Positions 1 through 8,216 of a DNA stretch of 34,880 nt are shown piece after piece. The stretch spans positions 1-34,880 of the forward strand of contig JAUYBU010000078.1 in NCBI GenBank assembly GCA_030693045.1, in the 5' to 3' direction. Numbering within the stretch: position 1 is the first letter of the stretch; every line of letters begins with the position of its first letter. The stretch is from Bryobacterales bacterium (lineage in GTDB: Bacteria > Acidobacteriota > Terriglobia > Bryobacterales > Bryobacteraceae). A program made the translations under genes and the position numbers. The notes below the pieces were generated by a model. That model saw nothing but the letters and a program-made list of their open reading frames with translations, did no database searches and was not told the origin of the DNA.

Positions 1-151
1 TTTCGTAGCCTGTGGTCATGATCGCGTCGCGCTCACCGAAGGTGATGAAAACGGGGGACACGCCTGCGGGGTGGTTGCAGCGGTGGTTTGCGTAAAGCTA
101 GCCCGGAGTGTCCCCAGGTCTCTGCTATTTTCGAGAGTGTCCCCGGAATAG
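1..151. repeat. 151-bp dispersed repeat, copy A
   Basis: This segment matches 11512-11662 in the same orientation and at the same length. The first ~66 bases differ at about 2 positions, a ~23-base core is unrelated, and the last ~62 bases differ at about 5. It carries GGGGGACAC at 53-61 and two GTGTCCCC boxes at 108-115 and 137-144, which can pair as alternative hairpins. It ends 2 bases before the stop codon of the minus-strand gene at 153, so it is that gene's 3' flank and may act as a terminator. The left side is cut by the window edge. Confidence 0.85.
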
Positions 152-152
152 G

Positions 153-1679
153 TCACATGACGGGGCCGATGCGCCAGGGGACGAATTCGCGGTGGCCCAG
201 GATCTCGGCGGCGGCGCGGTGGCCGGAGGCGACGCGCAACAGCAGGTCGAAGATCTCGCGCCCGATTTGCTCGACGCTGGCTTGGCCGTCGGCGATGCGG
301 CCGGCGTTGATGTCGATGTTGTCCGGCATGCGGCGCCAGGTGGCGCTGTTGCTGGAGATCTTGACCACCGGGACGGTGGGGAAGCCGATGGCGCTGCCGC
401 GCCCGGTGGTGAAGGCGATCAGGTTCACGCCGCCGGCGGCCAGGCCGGCCAGCGAGGGCGGGTCGTAGCCGGGGGTGTTCATGAAGACCAGTCCGGGAGT
501 GCGGATGCGCTCGGCGAAATCGACGGCGTCCATCAGAATCGAAGTGCCGCCCTTGGCCACCGCGCCCAGCGATTTCTCGAGAATGTTGGTCAGGCCCCCG
601 TCCTTGTTGCCCGGCGAGGGGTTGGCGTCGAAGCTCACGCCGAATTGGTTCAAGTACGCCTTGTAGCTTTGGATATAGCCGAGCAGCTTCTGGGCGACGG
701 CGCGGTTTCGCGCGCGGCGCACCAGCAGGTGCTCGGCGCCGACAATTTCCGGGGTTTCGGCCAGCACCGCGGTGCCGGCGAGGCCGGCGAGAAGGTCCGA
801 GCAGTGTCCCAGCGCCGGGTTGGCGGTAATGCCCGAAAAGCTGTCGGAACCGCCGCAGTTGAGGCCCAGCACGATTTTCGAGGCGGGCGTGGGGACGCGC
901 CGTTCGGTGGCGGCGCGTTCGATGAAGCGCGCGATTTCGCGGCGGGCGGCCTCAACCGCGCCGCGGGTGCCGCCGCTGGATTGCAGGGTCAGGCCGGCCA
1001 GCCGGTCGCCGGGGCCCAGGTAGTGTCCGATCTGGTTCACTTCGCAGCCCAGGCCCAGAATGATGGCGGCCGAAACGTTGGGGTGATCCAGCACGCCGCC
1101 GATGGTTCGCTGAAGCTGCACCGTATCGGGACCGATAGCGCACCCGCAACCTTCGCCGTGCGGAAACGCGACCACGCCGTCGACGTTGTCCGGCAACGCT
1201 TCGGTCTCATAGCTGCGCGCGATCAGTTCGGCCGTGTGCGCCGCGCAGTTGGAGGCGGCGACCACGGCGATGTAGTTGCGCGTTCCCACGCGTCCGTCGG
1301 CGCGAGGGTAGCCCAGGAAAACCGGCGCGCTGGCGGGCTCGACCGGCAGCGGCGTTTCGCGCACCGGGAACTCATACTCGAAAGCGATCTCCTGGAAGGC
1401 GACGTTGTGCGTATGAACGTGCTCGCCGGGTGCGATGGCGCGCGAGGCCCGGCCCATCAACTGGCCGTAGCGCAGAATCGCGCCCCCGGCGGCAATCGGT
1501 TTCAGCGCCACTTTGTGGCCCGCCGGGACGGGGTCGCGCAGCACGATCTCGACGCCCTGGACGCGAACCGGCGCGCCCGCCGCCAGCCGAGCGCGCGCGA
1601 TGGCGACGGTGTCGGCGGCGTTCAGCAGGATGAGGGAATCGTCCGGACCCGGCGCTTTCGTGATATCGATAAGACTCAA
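153..1679 (-). CDS. UxaA/GarD-family sugar-acid dehydratase
   Basis: A 508-residue cytoplasmic protein of the altronate/galactarate dehydratase family, which removes water from aldonic or aldaric acids to give 2-keto-3-deoxy acids. Residues ~10-95 look like the small N-terminal SAF domain, and the rest is the catalytic domain. The signature GYPRADGRVGTRNYIAV is at 123-139. HGEGCGC at 174-180 and later GLGCEVNQ and GLNCGGSDS carry the conserved cysteines and histidine expected for iron binding. The length fits E. coli UxaA (about 495) and GarD (about 523). Both domains lie in one chain, so it is not a split enzyme. Substrate (altronate, galactarate or another acid) cannot be told from sequence. 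It starts 24 bases after the HIT-like gene ends, so the two are probably co-transcribed. Confidence 0.88.
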   Translation of the reverse strand: MSLIDITKAPGPDDSLILLNAADTVAIARARLAAGAPVRVQGVEIVLRDPVPAGHKVALKPIAAGGAILRYGQLMGRASRAIAPGEHVHTHNVAFQEIAFEYEFPVRETPLPVEPASAPVFLGYPRADGRVGTRNYIAVVAASNCAAHTAELIARSYETEALPDNVDGVVAFPHGEGCGCAIGPDTVQLQRTIGGVLDHPNVSAAIILGLGCEVNQIGHYLGPGDRLAGLTLQSSGGTRGAVEAARREIARFIERAATERRVPTPASKIVLGLNCGGSDSFSGITANPALGHCSDLLAGLAGTAVLAETPEIVGAEHLLVRRARNRAVAQKLLGYIQSYKAYLNQFGVSFDANPSPGNKDGGLTNILEKSLGAVAKGGTSILMDAVDFAERIRTPGLVFMNTPGYDPPSLAGLAAGGVNLIAFTTGRGSAIGFPTVPVVKISSNSATWRRMPDNIDINAGRIADGQASVEQIGREIFDLLLRVASGHRAAAEILGHREFVPWRIGPVM

Positions 1680-1703
1680 AAGTTCAACCTCTTCGGCGGC
1701 GCG

Positions 1704-2255
1704 TCACCGCATCAGCGCGGTTTCGGTGATGTTCTCTTCCAGGTGCACGTGCAATTTGTTGCCGGCGGGGTGAATCCAGAGGCCCTTGCGCGGGTGCTTG
1801 GGAATCTGCGAAGACCGGCTGATGGTGAGGATCTTTCCCGAGCAGACTCCTTCGAGCAGCTTACCGATGTGCAGATGAGTATGGCACTGGGTGCGGACCG
1901 CTTCTCCGTTGTAGGCCACGCCCCACTCATCGCCCCACAGTTGGCCGGCCTTTTCGATGGCGGCGATCCACAGGGCGATACGATCCCGGTCCGGCAACTG
2001 GTCCAGGTGATGGCCGGCGGAGGTGTGCGCGCGGGGCAGCGCCAGCCAGCGGTTGGGCTTGCGCGGGTTGGTGTCCTTGAGATAAAAGATCTTCACCTCG
2101 GGCGGCTGTTTCTCGGCCTCGCGGCACAGGCCGCACTCGCGGGCCTGCATGGTCTCGGGTTTGGCCGGGTCGCAGGCGCAGTTGGTCACATCGGCCCAGG
2201 CGGCCCAGGCCCAGGCCAGCGCCGCTAAGATTCGCAACGTGGACATCACGCTCAT
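1704..2255 (-). CDS. Exported HIT-like domain protein
   Basis: A 183-residue protein with a hydrophobic N-terminus (residues ~7-21, ending AWA) that looks like a signal peptide. A histidine-triad motif H125-T-H127-L-H129-I-G-K and a second histidine-rich stretch, IHPAGNKLHVH (161-171), suggest a HIT-like fold; that family hydrolyses or transfers nucleotidyl groups. CAC at 26-28 and CGLC at 41-44 are possible metal or disulfide sites. The layout recalls CDP-diacylglycerol pyrophosphatase-type HIT proteins, but the substrate is unknown. A perfect TATAAT box overlaps the first ATG, so the second ATG (2246, MSTLRIL) may be the real start on a leaderless message. It is upstream of the sugar-acid dehydratase in the same direction. 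Confidence 0.7.
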   Translation of the reverse strand: MSVMSTLRILAALAWAWAAWADVTNCACDPAKPETMQARECGLCREAEKQPPEVKIFYLKDTNPRKPNRWLALPRAHTSAGHHLDQLPDRDRIALWIAAIEKAGQLWGDEWGVAYNGEAVRTQCHTHLHIGKLLEGVCSGKILTISRSSQIPKHPRKGLWIHPAGNKLHVHLEENITETALMR

Positions 2256-2261
2256 TATACT
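2254..2261. promoter_or_regulatory. Overlapping divergent -10 boxes
   Basis: ATTATACT reads as TATAAT on the minus strand (2259-2254) and TATACT on the plus strand (2256-2261). It sits between the divergent HIT-like and glycosyltransferase genes. Neither side has a convincing -35 hexamer. The plus box is only 6 bases before the first GTG, so starts would be leaderless or lie further inside the genes. Confidence 0.35.
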
Positions 2262-2265
2262 TGTT

Positions 2266-2463
2266 GAGTGTTCGAGCTGAGCGGGCGCGCGCGGGCGGGG
2301 TGGTTGGCGGCGGCGGCCAGCCTGTGTTTTCGAGTGTTCGATGTGAGCGGGCGCGCGTGGGCGGGGTGGTGGGCGGCGGCGGTCCGCCCGTATTGTCGAG
2401 TGTTCGATGTGAGCGGGCGCGCGCGGGCGGGGTGGTTGGCGGCGGCGGCCTGCCTGTGTTTTC
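2266..2463 (+). repeat. 66-bp x 3 in-frame tandem repeat
   Basis: Three copies begin with GAGTGTTCGA at 2266, 2332 and 2398, with an exact 66-base period (22 codons). Copies 1 and 3 are nearly identical; copy 2 has more changes. Each holds a GTG in the glycosyltransferase frame (2268, 2334, 2400), so the translation start region itself is triplicated and three N-terminal lengths are possible. The repeated peptide is roughly FDVSGRARAGWLAAAACLC. Confidence 0.92.
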
Positions 2464-3875
2464 TGTACCTGTTCGGCCTCAGCGGCATTGGGGTGATCGG
2501 GCCGGACGAGGCGCGCTACGCCTCGATCGGCCGCGAGATGGCGGTTTCGGGCGACTGGGTGACGCCGCGGCTGTGGGGCCGGCCGTGGTTCGAAAAACCC
2601 GCGCTGACGTATTGGATGGTCGCGTTCGGAGTGGGCGCGGGCCTGGGGCCGGAACTGGGGCCGCGTTTGCCGATTGCACTGCTGAGCGTGGGGTTTCTGA
2701 CGTTCTACTATTTCGCGCTGCGCCGCGAATTCGGCCGCCAGGCGGGACTGTATGCGAGTGCGATCCTGGCGACGTCGGCGGGATGGCTGGCCTTCAGCCA
2801 GGTGGCGGTGACGGACCTGCCGATGTCGGCGTGCTTTTCCGCCGCGATGCTTCTGGCGTTGCGATGGATCGAGACGGGCGGCCGCCGGACGCTGGTGGCG
2901 GCGGGCACGCTGCTGGGGGCCGCGGTGCTGGCAAAGGGTTTGGTGCCGCTGGCGCTGGCGGCGCCGCTGGTTTGGTTTGCGCGCCGCCGAATCCGCCAGG
3001 CGTGGCCCGGCGCGGTGGCGTTTCTAGCGGCCGCCGCGCCGTGGTACGCGCTGTGCTGGGGGCGCAACGGGCGGGCCTTCTTCGACGAATTCATCTGGCG
3101 GCATCATTTCGAGCGCTTTGCCACGGACTCGCTGGCGCACCAGCAGCCTTTCTGGTTCTACGCGCCGGTGCTGGCGGCCGGCTTGTTCCCGTGGACTCCG
3201 CTTCTGGCGCACCTGGCCGGACGCGCGGCAGTGAAGGACTGGAAGCGGCAACTGCTGGCGGCGTGGGTGGTCTTCGGCTTGGTGTTCTTCTCGGCGGCCA
3301 CCAACAAACTGCCCGGCTACCTGCTGCCGCTGCTGCCGGCGGTGTGCGCGCTGATGGGAATCGCGCTGGCCGAAGGGCGGGGAGCGCGGTGGACGCTGGC
3401 GGCCTCGGCCTTGCTGCTGGCGCTGCTGCCCGCGATTGCGGCGGTGCTTCCGGGCGCGCTGCTGGGGGGTTTGCGGAATGCGCAATTGACTGGCGCGCAA
3501 TGGACCTGGCTGGCTCCCGCGGCGGCGCTGGCGCTGGCCGTCTGGTGGCTGTCGAGGGCGGGCCGCCCGGCGCCCACGCCGGGCCTGTTCCTGATTGCGG
3601 TTTTCGCCGCGGCTGGATTCACGGCGGTTAAGGTGACCGCTTCGGCGCGCGTCGATGAACTGGCGACCGCGCGGCCCTTGTGGCGCGCCATCGCCGGCCG
3701 TTCCCCGGACGTGTGTGTGGACCAGATGCATCGCGCCTGGCGCTACGGGCTGAACTACTACTCGGTGGAGCCTCTGCCGGACTGCGAAACCGCGCCGCGC
3801 GCGCTTCGAATTTGGCAGCAGCCCGGGAAGCCGCCAACGGTCGAGTCGGAGGACGCCGCTTCGCCGGGGCGGTGA
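2268..3875 (+). CDS. ArnT/PMT-like membrane glycosyltransferase (GT39/GT83 type)
   Basis: An integral membrane protein of up to 535 residues. The sequence IGPDEARYASIGREM followed by GDWVTPRLWGRPWFEKP is the hallmark of ArnT-type transferases, which move a sugar from a polyprenyl-phosphate carrier to lipid A or protein on the outer face of the inner membrane. The DE pair is the expected catalytic/metal site. About ten or more hydrophobic segments follow. The first ~66 residues come from a triplicated 22-residue unit. The family normally begins with one transmembrane segment just before the DE loop, so GTG 2400 (491 residues) is the likely ancestral start, with 2268 and 2334 as alternatives. 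No strong Shine-Dalgarno site is seen at any. The stop is 3 bases from the stop of the convergent AAA+ gene. Acceptor unknown. Confidence 0.85.
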   Translation: MFELSGRARAGWLAAAASLCFRVFDVSGRAWAGWWAAAVRPYCRVFDVSGRARAGWLAAAACLCFLYLFGLSGIGVIGPDEARYASIGREMAVSGDWVTPRLWGRPWFEKPALTYWMVAFGVGAGLGPELGPRLPIALLSVGFLTFYYFALRREFGRQAGLYASAILATSAGWLAFSQVAVTDLPMSACFSAAMLLALRWIETGGRRTLVAAGTLLGAAVLAKGLVPLALAAPLVWFARRRIRQAWPGAVAFLAAAAPWYALCWGRNGRAFFDEFIWRHHFERFATDSLAHQQPFWFYAPVLAAGLFPWTPLLAHLAGRAAVKDWKRQLLAAWVVFGLVFFSAATNKLPGYLLPLLPAVCALMGIALAEGRGARWTLAASALLLALLPAIAAVLPGALLGGLRNAQLTGAQWTWLAPAAALALAVWWLSRAGRPAPTPGLFLIAVFAAAGFTAVKVTASARVDELATARPLWRAIAGRSPDVCVDQMHRAWRYGLNYYSVEPLPDCETAPRALRIWQQPGKPPTVESEDAASPGR

Positions 3876-3878
3876 GGT

Positions 3879-5120
3879 TTACGAGCCCGGGCCGCGCCGC
3901 GGAGGGCGCCCGCTGGAGGGGCGCGCGCCTTCGGCGGCCACAACGCTGGCCAGGGCCAGCAGGGGCAGCGTGAGGCTGCCGTCGGTCAATTCCGCCATCG
4001 CCTGGAAGGACAGCCCCTGGTCCCGTTGGATGAACGCGAGGCGTCCGGCGTCGGCCGCAAAGTCGACTTCGACGCAGTCGCCGCCCCGGACTTGGTCGGT
4101 GGCGATCAGGTTCGACAGCGGCTGGACCAGGCAGCGTTCGATGGCGCGTTTCAGGTGGCGCGCGCCGTACTTGATATCCGTGCCCTGGTCGAGCAGGAAC
4201 TGCTTCGCCGCCGGGGTGGTGGTGAAAACAAAACAGCGCTCCCCGGAAGCGCGGAACACGCGCTGCTGAATAAAAGTAAGTTCGATGTCGAGCACCTTCC
4301 TGAGCTCTTCGACGCCCAGCGTTCGGAAGACCACGATCTTGTCCAGCCGGTTCATGAACTCCGGAGTGAACTTCCGCCGCGCCGCGTCGATACCGCTGCG
4401 GGCGATCTTTCGGCTGAGCTTATCGTCCGGACGCTCGGTGGAAGTGCCGTTTTGGGATTGGATTATGCCGGCGAAGCCCAATTTGGGACCCAGCAGCGAC
4501 TCCATCTGCGAGGCGCCCAGGTTGCTGGTCATGAAAATCATGGCCTGGCTGAAGTCCACCCGGCGGTTGTCGCCGAGCGTCAGGGTGGCCTTGTCCAGAA
4601 TTCCCAGCAGCAGGTTCCAGAGCGCATCGCTGGCCTTTTCGATCTCGTCGAACAGCACGAAGGAGATGCGCATGCGGTCGGTGTGGTGCTGGTTCAGGAC
4701 TTCCTGGCATAAGAGCGGATGGGTCTCGCGGTGTCCGAGATAGCCCGGCGGCGATCCGATCAGCTTGGCGATCTCGTGGCTGTGCTGGAACTCGGCGCAG
4801 TCTATCTTGATGACGGCGCGAGAGGTTCTCATCAAACTCTCGGCGGTCGCCTCGACGACGCGGGTCTTTCCCGAGCCGGTGGGTCCCAGAAACAGGAAAC
4901 TCCCGATGGGCCGGTCCGGGCTGCTCATGCCGGTGCGGTGCATCTGATAGATGTTCACGATCTGTTCGATCGCTTCGTCCTGCCCGACGATCAGCCGGCG
5001 CAAATTGGCTTCGAGATCCACCGCCTCATGGCCGGTTCGAGTCGGGTCCAGGGAGACGTTCAGCCGGTTTGGCCGGACACTCCGGGAATCTATCGCGCGT
5101 ACTGACATGGTCGCCGTCAC
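3879..5120 (-). CDS. Stand-alone ClpB-D2-like AAA+ ATPase
   Basis: A 413-residue protein matching only the second ATPase domain of Clp/Hsp100 unfoldases plus its small D2 C-domain. Walker A GPTGSGKT is at 79-86, Walker B/DE in FVLFDEIEK at ~154-162, pore loop GSPPGYLGH at 122-130 with the substrate-gripping tyrosine, sensor 1 in MTSN (197-200) and sensor 2 in GARHLKR near the C-terminus. The usual N-domain and D1 ATPase are absent; the first ~40 residues are low in recognisable features. The last ~30 residues are Arg/Pro/Gly rich. GTG 5120 is the longest start; ATG 5108 (MSVRAID) would give 409 residues. It probably forms a ring that remodels a partner protein, but none is encoded nearby. Confidence 0.85.
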   Translation of the reverse strand: MTATMSVRAIDSRSVRPNRLNVSLDPTRTGHEAVDLEANLRRLIVGQDEAIEQIVNIYQMHRTGMSSPDRPIGSFLFLGPTGSGKTRVVEATAESLMRTSRAVIKIDCAEFQHSHEIAKLIGSPPGYLGHRETHPLLCQEVLNQHHTDRMRISFVLFDEIEKASDALWNLLLGILDKATLTLGDNRRVDFSQAMIFMTSNLGASQMESLLGPKLGFAGIIQSQNGTSTERPDDKLSRKIARSGIDAARRKFTPEFMNRLDKIVVFRTLGVEELRKVLDIELTFIQQRVFRASGERCFVFTTTPAAKQFLLDQGTDIKYGARHLKRAIERCLVQPLSNLIATDQVRGGDCVEVDFAADAGRLAFIQRDQGLSFQAMAELTDGSLTLPLLALASVVAAEGARPSSGRPPRRGPGS

Positions 5121-5175
5121 CTGCCCGAGGTAAGAGCAAGGAGGTGGCCACTCTTGGGCCGGATCTACCCGGCCC

Positions 5176-5886
5176 CTACTTCCGGGGCCTGGACGGGCGG
5201 ACCTCGACGCGGCTGATGAGCGTGCGTTCGGGCATGCGAAGCACCGCCACGACGATCTCGGCGATGTCGTCGGGAGCGATCTTCCAGTCTTCGCCGCCGG
5301 GCTGGAACCCGGTTGCCACGCTGCCGGGCATGATCGAGCTGACGCGGACGTTGTCGTGGCGGTGGTCCAGCATCATGGCTTCGCTAAAGCCGTTGAGGCC
5401 GAACTTGGAGGCGTTGTAGGCCGCTCCGCCCGCGAACGGGTTCTTGCCGGCCAGGCTGGAGATGTTGACGATGAAGCCGCCGCCGCGCCGGCGAAACCGC
5501 GGCAGGGCGAGGTTGCAGCAGTAAAATGCCCCCGTGAGGTTGGTGTCGACGACGCGCTTCCACTCCCGGGGCGTCAACTCTTCCACGCTGCGAAAGATGC
5601 CGATGCCGGCGTTGTTGACCAGAATGTCGATGCCGCCCAACTCGCGGTCCACAAACTCGAACAGCGCTTCGACGTCTTCCCAGCAGGTTATGTCGGCCGC
5701 CCGTCCGGCGACTGTGCCTCCGGTCTCCTCGCGCAGTCCCTCGACGGCCAGCTCGACGCTCTCCAGGGTCCGGCCGCAGATGGCCACGGCCGCGCCCTGC
5801 TTCAACAGCGCCGCGGCGATGGCGCGCCCGATGCCGCGCGTTCCGCCCGTCACCAGCGCGCACTTTCCTTCCAAAAACTTGTCCAT
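5176..5886 (-). CDS. Short-chain dehydrogenase/reductase (SDR)
   Basis: A 236-residue classical SDR with a Rossmann fold. The nucleotide-binding motif TGGTRGIG is at 13-20 and NNAG at 91-94. The catalytic set is N116, S144, Y157 and K161 (YNASK). Arg/Thr at 39-40 (CGRT) after the second strand suggests NADP(H) preference, an inference. The substrate is not predictable. It is upstream of the AAA+ gene on the same strand with a 55-base gap, so co-transcription is possible but not certain. Length is typical of the family. Confidence 0.9.
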   Translation of the reverse strand: MDKFLEGKCALVTGGTRGIGRAIAAALLKQGAAVAICGRTLESVELAVEGLREETGGTVAGRAADITCWEDVEALFEFVDRELGGIDILVNNAGIGIFRSVEELTPREWKRVVDTNLTGAFYCCNLALPRFRRRGGGFIVNISSLAGKNPFAGGAAYNASKFGLNGFSEAMMLDHRHDNVRVSSIMPGSVATGFQPGGEDWKIAPDDIAEIVVAVLRMPERTLISRVEVRPSRPRK

Positions 5887-5908
5887 ACCTAACTATAAAC
5901 CGGGGACG

Positions 5909-6053
5909 GAGTACTCGAGCCAATTGCAAAATTCACGCCCCGCTTCCTGACGGTCGCGGCTCGGAAGCGCGCCACTGATCCGCAACTGGTTACTGAGCCG
6001 CGAGCGTCAGCGAGCGGTCGTTCAGCGAATTCTGCATTTGGCTCGGAGTACTC
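5909..6053. repeat. 145-bp inverted-repeat element (REP/MITE-like)
   Basis: The ends form an imperfect inverted repeat of about 26 bases, starting GAGTACTCGAGCC at 5909 and ending GGCTCGGAGTACTC at 6053. Inside are GGTCGCGGCTCGG and CCGCGAGCGTCAGCGAGCGG, the core of a repeat family also present at 16126, 22273 and 28237. It fills the gap between the divergent SDR and TonB-receptor genes. It codes for nothing convincing; apparent reading frames through it are by-products of the repeat. Confidence 0.75.
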
Positions 6054-6068
6054 TTTCCCCATTTTTCC

Positions 6069-6134
6069 CACGGCCCGATGGCCGTGCCATTACACCGCCG
6101 GAAGGCGGTTCTACTACACGGCCTCAAGGCCGTG
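6069..6134. repeat. Three consecutive short hairpins
   Basis: Three perfect small stem-loops follow one another: CACGGCC/GGCCGTG (6069-6086), ACCGCC/GGCGGT (6094-6109) and CACGGCC/GGCCGTG (6117-6134). Related GCACGGCCTT-type sequences recur near 32061 and 34712. They lie just before the TonB-receptor start and could act on its 5' leader, or could simply be REP-type repeats. Confidence 0.7.
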
Positions 6135-6157
6135 CCAGCGCGGTCGATGAGTAGTAC

Positions 6158-8194
6158 GTGATGTGGTCACGGAACGCTTTGCCCATGTGGAGGTGGCGGG
6201 CCCTGCTGGCGGCCTGCCTGATGATGCCGGCGCTGGCCCGCGGCGGCGACGATCTGACGCAACTGAGCTTGCAGGACCTGCTGCAGGTGCCGGTAACGTC
6301 GGTCTCGAAGCGGAAACAGCCATTATCGCGGACCGCGGCCGCGGTCTACGTCATCACCCAGGAGGACATCCGGCGGTCGGTGGCGACGTGCCTGCCCGAA
6401 CTGCTGCGGATGGCGCCGGGGCTGCACGTGGCCCGGATCGATGCGAATAAGTGGGCGGTTGGCGCGCGCGGTTTCGGCGGGCGCTATTCCGACAAGCTGC
6501 TGGTGCTGGTGGACGGCCGCAGCGTGTACACGCAGATGTTCAGCGGAGTGTACTGGGAATCCCTGGATCTGCCGCTGGAGGACATCGATCGAATCGAGAT
6601 CATCCGCGGCCCGGGCGCGGCGGTGTGGGGCGCCAACGCGGTCAACGGGGTCATCAACATCATCACCAAGCCCGCCCGCGACACGCGCGGCGCGCTGGTT
6701 TCGGCGCAGACGGGAAGTTCGGACCGGGCGGTGGGGACGCTGCGCTACGGCGGGGCGCTGGGCAGGAAATTCGCCTACCGGACCTACGTGCGGGGCGGGC
6801 TGCGCGCGCCCTATTCCAACTTGAGTGGCCAGAGCGCGCAGGATGGCTGGGACAGCCTGCAGGCCGGCTTCCGCGCCGACGGCCAGAGCGCGCGCGGCGA
6901 CCGCTATATGCTGCAAGGCGAGGGCTACGGCATGGAAGCGGACAGCCGGACGGTCAGCCTCTCCCGGGTGAAACCCTATCAGTCGAATTCTCTGGGAACC
7001 CTCCGGATGAGCGGCGCTTCGGGGCAGTTTCGGTGGGAGCGCCCGTTGTCGGAAACTTCGAACCTGAGCCTGGAAGGCAGCTTTTCCGGATATTCCCGCG
7101 ACGAAGGGAAAACCGGCATCGCTCTATCGGACCGGGCGGCCTCGTTGGACATGCAGCACGGTTTCCGCGCCGGAAACCGGCAGCAGGTCACCTGGGGGCT
7201 CGGATTCCGCCGGTCCCTGAGCGATTTCAAATCCATCTCTGTGCAGGCCTTGGCCACGGGCAGGACTCTGGATGCCCTCAGCCTGTTCGCCGAGGACGAG
7301 TTCGAACTGCTCCGCGAGAAGCTCTATCTGACCGTGGGCGCGAAGCTGGAGCGCCACACGTACACCGGTTGGGGCTTGCAGCCGCGGGTTCAGATCTCGG
7401 TCCCGTTCCACAAGCGCCAGTTGGCCTGGATGTCGGCCGCCCGGGCGCTGCGGACGCCGTCGCGCTACGAAAGAGATTTGCTCGGCGCGGACGTGAGCTA
7501 CCTGGGCGAAATCTTCGGCATGCCCGCATTCGCCAGCCTGGCAGGCAATCCGAACATCCAGGCCGAGGTGGTGGACGCTCTGGAGGCGGGCTATCGCCTT
7601 CAGGCGAGTTCTTCGCTTTCTTTCGACATCGCCCTGTTCGTCAATCGTTACCGCCGCCTGCGCGTGGCGGTCCCCGGCAACCCGCGCCTGGATGGGGGCC
7701 CGCAGGGCGCCGCGCTGGTGGTCCCGGTGTCTATGTCGGATTCGGGCCGCGGCACCGAAAAAGGCGGCGAATTGGCGGTGACCTGGATGCCGGCGCCGCG
7801 CTGGAAACTGAATGCCAGCTACAGCCACGCGACGCCGCACATTACCGGCGGAAGCGCGCGGGCGGCGCGCGGATCCGACTTCGCCTATCCGCGCAACCAG
7901 GCCAGCGGCCGGAGTTTCCTGGACCTGCCCAAACGCTTCTCCCTGGACGCCAGTTATTACTACGTGAGCCCCGTGACCGTCGTGCTGGCCGACGGGACCC
8001 GAGTCCCGCTGGCCCCGGGATTGCGGGGCGACCTGCGCCTGGCGCGCCGTTTCGGCAACGGCCTGGAACTCATGTTCTGCGCCGATCATCTGTTCGGCCC
8101 GGCCCGAGTGGAGTACGTGCCGGAAGCTTTCTCCGGCGGCAGCCGCATCGGGCGCAGCTACCACCTGCGGCTGCTTTGGCGGCCCCGGGATTGA
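6158..8194 (+). CDS. TonB-dependent outer-membrane receptor
   Basis: A 678-residue outer-membrane protein. A hydrophobic signal peptide is followed by LTQLSLQDLLQVPVTSVSKR (33-52), a lead-in I associate with TonB receptors that neighbour YfiR-like proteins. The plug domain spans ~55-171 with VYVITQEDI and IEIIRGPGAAVWGANAVNG, and the remainder is a predicted beta-barrel. It ends in LLWRPRD rather than the usual terminal aromatic. GTG 6158 and ATG 6161 are possible, but ATG 6185 (MWRWRALL) gives a cleaner signal peptide; no good ribosome site decides it. It begins a three-gene plus-strand run with the YfiR-like protein 22 bases downstream and a hybrid kinase after that, suggesting ligand-dependent signalling rather than nutrient uptake alone. 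Ligand unknown. Confidence 0.9.
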   Translation: MMWSRNALPMWRWRALLAACLMMPALARGGDDLTQLSLQDLLQVPVTSVSKRKQPLSRTAAAVYVITQEDIRRSVATCLPELLRMAPGLHVARIDANKWAVGARGFGGRYSDKLLVLVDGRSVYTQMFSGVYWESLDLPLEDIDRIEIIRGPGAAVWGANAVNGVINIITKPARDTRGALVSAQTGSSDRAVGTLRYGGALGRKFAYRTYVRGGLRAPYSNLSGQSAQDGWDSLQAGFRADGQSARGDRYMLQGEGYGMEADSRTVSLSRVKPYQSNSLGTLRMSGASGQFRWERPLSETSNLSLEGSFSGYSRDEGKTGIALSDRAASLDMQHGFRAGNRQQVTWGLGFRRSLSDFKSISVQALATGRTLDALSLFAEDEFELLREKLYLTVGAKLERHTYTGWGLQPRVQISVPFHKRQLAWMSAARALRTPSRYERDLLGADVSYLGEIFGMPAFASLAGNPNIQAEVVDALEAGYRLQASSSLSFDIALFVNRYRRLRVAVPGNPRLDGGPQGAALVVPVSMSDSGRGTEKGGELAVTWMPAPRWKLNASYSHATPHITGGSARAARGSDFAYPRNQASGRSFLDLPKRFSLDASYYYVSPVTVVLADGTRVPLAPGLRGDLRLARRFGNGLELMFCADHLFGPARVEYVPEAFSGGSRIGRSYHLRLLWRPRD

Positions 8195-8216
8195 AGAGCC
8201 AAACCAGACCCGGCAC

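Noticed and set aside
108-2228. 706-residue open frame on the plus strand
   Set aside because: It lies opposite the dehydratase and HIT-like genes, has a low-complexity Gly/Ala/Arg/Asp/Gln-rich product with no recognisable domain, and arises from GC-rich codon bias.
2266-2463. 66-bp repeats as CRISPR or regulatory iterons
   Set aside because: Copies are contiguous, in frame with a coding region and without unique spacers; a coding tandem duplication explains them.
5889-6071. Small minus-strand protein containing PLADARGSV
   Set aside because: This peptide is a by-product of reading through the hairpin repeat; there is no ribosome site or domain.
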